From Bacteriovoracaceae bacterium (GTDB taxonomy: Bacteria; Bdellovibrionota; Bacteriovoracia; Bacteriovoracales; Bacteriovoracaceae), in NCBI GenBank assembly GCA_023146355.1, contig JAGLCH010000082.1:1-10299 (forward strand): 10,299 bases of DNA, written 5' to 3'. The stretch's first letter is position 1. Each line of letters begins with the position of its first letter. The notes under the pieces are model-generated. The model made no database searches, was not told where the DNA came from, and was given only the letters and a program-made list of their open reading frames with translations. Below are positions 7,401-10,299 of the stretch, piece after piece. A program made the position numbers and the translations under genes.

Positions 7401-7790
7401 CAGACTCTTAACATCGGTGACTTTTGTAATGAATGTGGTAACTGTAGAGCATTCTGCCCAAGTAGTGGTCGTCCTTATATGGATAAGCCAAAACTCTACA
7501 TAACAGAAGAGTCCTTTGCCCCTGAAGCAGATAATGCTTATAAATATTCACTTGTAGATGGCAAGCATATCATCGAGTACAAAAATGCAGGTCATACCTA
7601 TAAGCTAGTTGATTTCGGTGAGAATTATACCCTCGAGTCATCAATTGCTGATATGAAGATTGAAAAGGCAAACTTTAAAACCTCAGAACATGTAGCTAAA
7701 GCAGATGGTACTGTAGATATGAAGGAGATCGTTGGAATGAGTGTGATCCTAAAAAGTATCGTGAAGAATAATTTCCTATACAATATTTAA
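4440..7790 (+). CDS. ygfK: YgfK-type FAD/iron-sulfur NAD(P)H oxidoreductase
   Basis: The 1116 residues align by eye along their length with E. coli YgfK (about 1030 residues), annotated as a putative selenate reductase subunit and genetically tied to anaerobic purine breakdown. The order is: a dihydroorotate-dehydrogenase-like barrel, about 1-450 (AAGPQTQLSQN at 60-70, STMHGCPPDEIE at 211-222, TDLLKPGGY at 375-383); a GltD-like iron-sulfur helical domain (C474, C479, C483, C522, C526, C530); an FAD fold (IGGGPAG at 571-577); an NAD(P) fold (GGGNSAIDC at 701-709); and a C-terminal two-cluster ferredoxin part (C932, C935, C939, C942, C946, then C996, C999, C1002, C1006). It probably passes electrons between NAD(P)H and an unidentified partner in the cytoplasm. 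An AAGGAAG site sits 4 nt before the ATG. Residues about 411-440 include an insertion with C417 and C428 that I do not recall in the E. coli protein. The gene stands alone, with its own terminator. Confidence 0.92.
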   Translation: MSDRMNPLSLEHLLKLTLNEYEQKGSIFGVSKHSFFIPSNHPELRMKRYGQQLDTPFGVAAGPQTQLSQNIIASWLTGSRYIELKTIQTLDELEVSKPCIDMEDQGYNCEWSQELKLNESFKEYLNAWIVIHILKHKLGLENDSKDLGCIFNMSCGYNLEGILEENVQTFLKKMRNCENDLKEALDIVRPIYPEVDKLEIPAQITDNITLSTMHGCPPDEIEKIAMYLLEEQGLHTAVKLNPTLNGAEDLREILNDKLGYHDVIIPDLAFGHDLKYPDGIKLLANLQKRAKELGLEFGIKLTNTLESENHKDNFDKVNEMMYMSGRPLHALAINLANKLQKEFNGELDITFSSGADAFNVMHVLGCDIKPITVSTDLLKPGGYERTVQYATNTSAHMKMLGASNLDELVYKTAGKKCGEGFFSKLFGCGTPRQEVRLKNISNYLPKILNDKRYHKNAYPWNLVKTERELGKFDCIQAPCNDTCPTHQDIPSYMHLVGEGRTAEALEVIRQTNPFPNSTGVACDHACEDKCSRLNYDDTVQIRDIKRYAAMKEQEVETILPKRSLEKKVAIIGGGPAGLSAAFYLAYEGFKVEVFEAKNLLGGMLTHALPNFRTSKGVVEKDIQRIKSLGVTIHENTPVDATKFSELKEAFDYHFVAIGAQKSKTLGIDGEDAENVVGHLQFLESVKLSKLTSLPKRVVVIGGGNSAIDCVRTAKRLVPEGGEAILLYRRTVAQMPANREEIEELLDENIKVMELSAPNKVAVTDGKVSGLECYKMELGSPDESGRRRPQKIEGSEFTLDVDFIVKAIGQDINTDFIKEIVPITNWGTVDSPSVFVKDNILTGGDVFRGPSSIIQGVADGKNAAFEIMSKEGVEVPTFTKILKGLSVNDIKKKRSERIYGKHLPKTSESCRNDFTQVIQTFTDEQAAIEASRCLMCDELCDVCTTVCPNRANIGYEIDTVDYTIADVIVASGNTSEGISARYAIDQERQTLNIGDFCNECGNCRAFCPSSGRPYMDKPKLYITEESFAPEADNAYKYSLVDGKHIIEYKNAGHTYKLVDFGENYTLESSIADMKIEKANFKTSEHVAKADGTVDMKEIVGMSVILKSIVKNNFLYNI

Positions 7791-7795
7791 AATGA

Positions 7796-7827
7796 TGGAG
7801 AGTGGCGTAATACCCACTCTCTATTTT
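7796..7827. terminator. Bidirectional intrinsic terminator between ygfK and the EamA gene
   Basis: GAGAGTGG (7798-7805) pairs perfectly with CCACTCTC (7814-7821) around an 8 nt loop, and the stem can extend by a G-U and an A-U pair. On the plus strand it is followed by TATTTTAATTTT, ending ygfK. On the minus strand the T-rich CATCATTTTAAAT follows, ending the transporter transcript. The stop codon of the transporter gene (7821-7823) lies in the right arm. Confidence 0.85.
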
Positions 7828-8711
7828 AATTTTCTTACAGAAAGCGTGAGGCAAGAAGCTACAATTAAGAATCCACCTATTGTTGAATATAGATCCATCG
7901 TTTCTCCCCATAATAAATATCCCCATAAAATATGAAACATAATTCCAGTGTAACTAACAATTGAGACAATACCCGCTTTTTCTAAGCGATATGCCTTAGT
8001 GAGGAAAAGTTGCGCTAGTGCAGATGATGCTCCAATTCCGATCAGTAGGGGCCACTCTTTAAGATTTGGAAATATGAAAACCGGGGCCATTACTGGAGCG
8101 GATACAATCATGGCAATCACTACAAAATAGAGGACGATGATATAGGTATTATTCTTTTTTCCTAGGGCGCGAATACAGGTGTAGGCCCCTGCTGCTAAAA
8201 TTGCAGAGACAACTCCAACTGTTGCGGCAAAACTATTTACTCCATCAAGGCCTGGCTTAATAATTAGTGCGCATCCAATAAGGGAGAGTATTAGAAGGAT
8301 AAAGTAGTTTCTCGGTATTGTTTCTTTTAAAAAAAATGCGGCGAAGATAATTACAAATAGTGGGTTTAGCTGAAGGAGGATACTGGCATCTGCAAGTTTA
8401 ATATGAGCAATAGTATAAAAAACTCCGAGTAGTCCAACTCCTCCTAAAACTCCCCGTAGAACAAGCAGTGGTACGTTGTGACCTTTAAAGCTGTGCTTTC
8501 CCTTGATCATGATAAAGAAAACAATGATCGCACTAAATAAACTTCTGAAAAATACAATCTCCGACGAAGGGAGTCGGGCAGCAGCTTCTTTAGTCATCAT
8601 GTTCATGACACTAAAAGTAAATGCTGCAAGAAGGGATAGTAGAGCACCAGTACTGAGTTTGCTGGTTATTTTTTTCACAACTTTATCAATCAAGATTTGT
8701 CCTTTGTTCAT
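7821..8711 (-). CDS. EamA/DMT-family transporter, ten membrane helices
   Basis: The 296-residue inner-membrane protein has the two-fold EamA architecture of drug/metabolite transporters: repeat one at about 22-151 and repeat two at about 161-291, five helices each. Family signs are the ADASILLQLNPLFVIIFAAF helix (108-127) followed by L-K-E-T at 128-131, and the WGYLLWGE motif (263-270) at the same place in the second repeat. Members export or import amino acids, metabolites or nucleotide sugars; the substrate cannot be read from sequence, so no symbol is given. A cytoplasmic, Lys-containing N-terminus of about 20 residues precedes helix 1. The start at 8711 has AGGATGG (complement of 8718-8724) upstream at a slightly long spacing, so the start is likely but not certain. 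It is transcribed convergently with ygfK and divergently from the Lys-rich protein gene. Confidence 0.9.
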   Translation of the reverse strand: MNKGQILIDKVVKKITSKLSTGALLSLLAAFTFSVMNMMTKEAAARLPSSEIVFFRSLFSAIIVFFIMIKGKHSFKGHNVPLLVLRGVLGGVGLLGVFYTIAHIKLADASILLQLNPLFVIIFAAFFLKETIPRNYFILLILSLIGCALIIKPGLDGVNSFAATVGVVSAILAAGAYTCIRALGKKNNTYIIVLYFVVIAMIVSAPVMAPVFIFPNLKEWPLLIGIGASSALAQLFLTKAYRLEKAGIVSIVSYTGIMFHILWGYLLWGETMDLYSTIGGFLIVASCLTLSVRKLK

Positions 8712-8742
8712 TCAGCGCCATCCTATGCGAACTTTGCTTAAA

Positions 8743-8748
8743 AGTATA
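8743..8748 (-). promoter_or_regulatory. Candidate -10 box for the EamA transporter gene
   Basis: On the minus strand TATACT (complement of 8743-8748) matches the -10 consensus at five of six positions. It would start transcription near 8736, giving a leader of about 25 nt that includes the ribosome-binding site. No convincing -35 hexamer lies 16-18 bp upstream. Confidence 0.4.
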
Positions 8749-8791
8749 TTTAAACAGGTTTTAGATAATTGATGGGGTCATTCTCTCCCCC

Positions 8792-8820
8792 TTTAGACTC
8801 AGCTTTTTTAACACTATAAT
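8792..8820 (+). promoter_or_regulatory. Sigma-70-type promoter abutting the start codon (leaderless transcript)
   Basis: A perfect -10 TATAAT (8815-8820) lies 17 bp after TTTAGA (8792-8797, four of six to TTGACA). The expected transcription start, 7 nt beyond the -10, is the A of the ATG at 8827. Only TGAGTA separates the -10 from the ATG, too little for a normal ribosome-binding site. Confidence 0.65.
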
Positions 8821-8826
8821 TGAGTA

Positions 8827-9273
8827 ATGAAACTACTCTATATATCAATTCTATTTATCGCATTTGTCTCCACCAAATCTATGGCCCAGAAAGAAGATCA
8901 TGCTGAATTTTCATTGGATAGTGGTGAGTCTATTCAAGTTGAGGATGCTTCCGCGATGGATTCAATCGATTCAACGGATTTTGATAAGGCCTTTAAAGAT
9001 TCTAAGGTGAAAAAGCGCAAGAGGCATGTAACAAAAAAAGTAAAGTATAAAAAAAAGAGATCAGTAAAATCTGACTCCCTAAAGAGTACTAATGGCAATC
9101 GTAAGGTTAACCGAATGAGTGGGGGTAAAAAAAAGAAGATCATCAATCATCCCGTTAAAGTTGGCCACTTAAGCCGAGTGTTTCAGGCGGTTAAAGTGGA
9201 ATACATCAAGGCCAAAATTAAGGTCTGGAGTTTTGCCAGGAAGCTTAAAAAAAAATGGAATCTATCTAAATGA
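8827..9273 (+). CDS. Small exported protein, acidic front half and Lys-rich back half, function unknown
   Basis: I do not recognise this 148-residue protein. Residues 1-20 are a Sec signal peptide (M-K-L-L, hydrophobic core, S-M-A before Q21). The mature chain is sharply split by charge. Residues 22-59 contain 12 Asp/Glu and 3 Lys, whereas residues 60-148 contain 34 Lys/Arg and only 2 acidic residues, with clusters at 62-66, 70-78, 101-104 and 139-143. Residues about 115-145 could form a cationic amphipathic helix (V-F-Q-A-V-K-V-E-Y-I-K-A-K-I). There is no Cys in the chain. Possible roles include binding anionic envelope polymers or nucleic acid, or an acidic pro-segment masking a cationic effector; all are inference. 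The start is fixed by the signal peptide, as the next ATG (codon 19) would delete it. The promoter makes the mRNA apparently leaderless. Four A-tracts of 7-9 bases lie in the coding region. Confidence 0.75.
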   Translation: MKLLYISILFIAFVSTKSMAQKEDHAEFSLDSGESIQVEDASAMDSIDSTDFDKAFKDSKVKKRKRHVTKKVKYKKKRSVKSDSLKSTNGNRKVNRMSGGKKKKIINHPVKVGHLSRVFQAVKVEYIKAKIKVWSFARKLKKKWNLSK

Positions 9274-9288
9274 GAGATAGGATCTATC
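9262..9288 (+). other. Mutually exclusive short hairpins at the end of the Lys-rich gene
   Basis: CTATCT (9262-9267) can pair with AGATAG (9275-9280) around the stop codon. The same GATAG (9276-9280) can instead pair with CTATC (9284-9288). No good U-tract follows (CTTGTAATTATT), so this is at best a weak terminator or a 3'-end stabilising structure. Confidence 0.3.
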
Positions 9289-9331
9289 CTTGTAATTATT
9301 AGCCTCGAATTATACAATATTTGAAATTTAT

Positions 9332-9347
9332 AAATTAGGACTAATTT
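9332..9347. promoter_or_regulatory. Dyad AAATTAG-GA-CTAATTT upstream of deoD, possible operator
   Basis: Perfect 7 bp arms (9332-9338 and 9341-9347) flank a 2 bp centre, too tight for an RNA hairpin, so a DNA-level protein site is more likely. It lies 36 bp before deoD, within an AT-rich stretch (9305-9360) holding several -10-like hexamers, and is well placed to control deoD. The AT-rich context raises the chance of coincidence. Confidence 0.4.
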
Positions 9348-9383
9348 TAACTATATATTCTATCAGTTTAAGAGGGAGAAATT

Positions 9384-10079
9384 ATGACAATACACATCGG
9401 AGCAAAGGTTGGTGATATTGCAGAAACAGTATTAATGCCAGGTGATCCACTAAGAGCAAAATACATTGCAGAGACAATGCTCAAAGATGTTAAGTGTTAT
9501 AACGAAGTTCGTGGAATGTACGGATTCACAGGAACATACAAAGGTCAGCGCGTTTCAGTTCAAGGTTCTGGAATGGGTATGCCTTCAATGTCTATCTATG
9601 CTCATGAGCTAATTAATACCTTTGGCTGTAAAAATATTATCCGTATCGGTTCATGTGGTGCTCTTCAGGAAAACGTAAACCTTCGCGATGTTATTATTGC
9701 CCAGGGTGCATGTACTGATTCAAATATGAATAATATCAGAATGGAAGGTCTTAACTTTGCACCAATTGCTAGCTTTAAACTTTTAAAGAAAGCTTATGAA
9801 TCTGCTGAAGCAAAAGGGATTAAGACACACGTTGGAAATATCCTTTCTTCTGATATCTTCTACGATGAAAGAGAACTTTGGAAAATGTGGGCGAAGTATG
9901 GAGTTCTAGCTGTTGATATGGAAGCTGCTGCACTTTATACGCTAGGTGCACGTTTTGGAGTTCACACTCTTACTCTTCTTACTGTTAGTGACCAGCTCGT
10001 AAGGCAAGAATCATGTACTGCTGAAGAGAGACAAAATACTTTTAATCAGATGGTTGAGATTGCGTTAGAGCTTGCTTAG
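9384..10079 (+). CDS. deoD: Purine nucleoside phosphorylase, DeoD type
   Basis: This cytoplasmic enzyme, a hexamer in the family, splits purine (deoxy)ribonucleosides with phosphate into free base and (deoxy)ribose-1-phosphate for salvage. At 231 residues it is slightly shorter than E. coli DeoD (239) and closely similar throughout: MPGDPLRAKYIAET at 18-31, RGMYGFTGTYKG at 43-54, IGSCGA at 88-93 and FY at 159-160. Phosphate-site residues G20, R24, R43, R87 and S90 are present, as is H4, which completes the neighbouring subunit's site. The ribose motif reads V-D-M-E (177-180), with Asp where E. coli has Glu. The catalytic Asp is D203 and its partner is R216. The His after the catalytic Asp in E. 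coli is Gln here (S-D-Q). GGGAG (9374-9378) is 5 nt from the ATG. It appears to be a single-gene unit; no deoA, deoB or deoC is in the window. Confidence 0.96.
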   Translation: MTIHIGAKVGDIAETVLMPGDPLRAKYIAETMLKDVKCYNEVRGMYGFTGTYKGQRVSVQGSGMGMPSMSIYAHELINTFGCKNIIRIGSCGALQENVNLRDVIIAQGACTDSNMNNIRMEGLNFAPIASFKLLKKAYESAEAKGIKTHVGNILSSDIFYDERELWKMWAKYGVLAVDMEAAALYTLGARFGVHTLTLLTVSDQLVRQESCTAEERQNTFNQMVEIALELA

Positions 10080-10094
10080 AAATTAAAAAATATG

Positions 10095-10119
10095 AGGGGC
10101 CACCAACAAGGTGGCCTTT
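10095..10119. terminator. Bidirectional terminator after deoD
   Basis: GGCCACC (10098-10104) pairs perfectly with GGTGGCC (10110-10116) around the loop AACAA, extendable by two G-U pairs and one A-U pair. The plus-strand T-run is short (TTTACGTTT). On the minus strand, which ends the convergent downstream gene, a six-T run (complement of 10085-10090) follows a few bases after the stem, so it is stronger in that direction. Confidence 0.8.
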
Positions 10120-10123
10120 ACGT

Positions 10124-10299
10124 TTAGAAATAGTCTATATCTAGTCCAGGTTCAGTATCCATTTTTCCCTTTACTACTTCATAGATCGATCCCGGTGCTA
10201 CCCAGTACTTATTGAAGCGTGCGAAATCACGAATGGTCTTGCTGTGAGGTGCCGTTTTGAAAATCAGCTCCGATAGATTTAGCCCAACACCTAGGGAAA
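10124..10299 (-). CDS. C-terminal end of an unrecognised protein (5' partial)
   Basis: On the minus strand an open frame enters at the window edge (first full codon ending at 10297) and runs for 57 residues to a TAA at 10124-10126. The fragment begins S-L-G-V-G-L-N-L-S-E, contains R-D-F-A-R-F-N-K-Y-W-V-A-P-G-S near residues 23-36 and ends D-I-D-Y-F. The other two minus-strand frames hit stops early. The fragment has mixed charge and no membrane segment. It sits directly behind the deoD terminator in convergent orientation, as expected of a real gene end. I do not recognise the family, and the start lies outside the window. Confidence 0.65.
   Translation of the reverse strand, partial: SLGVGLNLSELIFKTAPHSKTIRDFARFNKYWVAPGSIYEVVKGKMDTEPGLDIDYF

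Noticed and set aside
7171..7503. 110-codon plus-strand frame inside ygfK
   Set aside because: It overlaps the Cys-rich ferredoxin segment of ygfK in another frame; that segment has unmistakable cluster motifs.
4440..7790. Annotation as glutamate synthase small subunit or dihydropyrimidine dehydrogenase
   Set aside because: These share the GltD-like middle, but the N-terminal barrel with STMHGCPPDEIE and the domain order fit YgfK over the whole length.
8503..8772. Plus-strand frame antisense to the start of the EamA gene
   Set aside because: It lies over conserved transporter sequence, shows no ribosome-binding site and ends within the intergenic region without a family signature.
8934..9146. 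Minus-strand hydrophobic frame opposite the Lys-rich gene
   Set aside because: Its Phe/Leu-rich translation is the complement of Lys (AAA/AAG) codons, not a real membrane protein.

Overview
The window is ordinary chromosomal DNA of a low-GC (about 40% by eye) Gram-negative bacterium. Several genes encode envelope or secreted proteins with classic Sec signal peptides. A long Cys-paired Ig/Fn3-like repeat protein ending in a choice-of-anchor D-type domain, next to proteobacterial-type htpX, ygfK and deoD, suggests the Bdellovibrionota (Bacteriovorax/Halobacteriovorax-like predators). This placement is an inference from style and gene content, not a database match. No rRNA, tRNA, CRISPR array, insertion sequence or prophage gene was seen.

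Region by region: (1) positions 1-3317 (+) hold the 3' part of a large extracellular repeat protein gene, translationally coupled through an ATGA overlap to a 232-codon secreted protein of unknown function. (2) Positions 3312-4193 (-) hold htpX, a membrane zinc protease, whose end overlaps the upstream unit tail to tail by 6 bp. (3) Positions 4194-4439 are a divergent intergenic region with three short dyads. (4) Positions 4440-7790 (+) hold a 1116-residue YgfK-type flavin/iron-sulfur oxidoreductase, closed by a bidirectional hairpin terminator. (5) Positions 7821-8711 (-) hold an EamA-type ten-helix transporter. (6) Positions 8827-9273 (+) hold a small exported protein with an acidic first half and an extremely Lys-rich second half; a consensus-like promoter places its transcript start at the ATG, suggesting a leaderless mRNA. 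(7) Positions 9384-10079 (+) hold deoD, followed by a second bidirectional terminator. (8) Positions 10124-10299 (-) hold the C-terminal end of an unrecognised gene running off the window.

The genes do not form one pathway. ygfK (linked to purine breakdown in enterics) and deoD (purine nucleoside phosphorolysis) share a purine theme but are separate transcription units 1.6 kb apart, with unrelated genes between them. The parts that most deserve a second look are the surface-protein pair (all 16 visible cysteines paired by domain, recurrent DxDG acidic loops), the leaderless charge-segregated secreted protein, and a YgfK with a Cys-containing insertion and no molybdenum-hydroxylase neighbours in the window.
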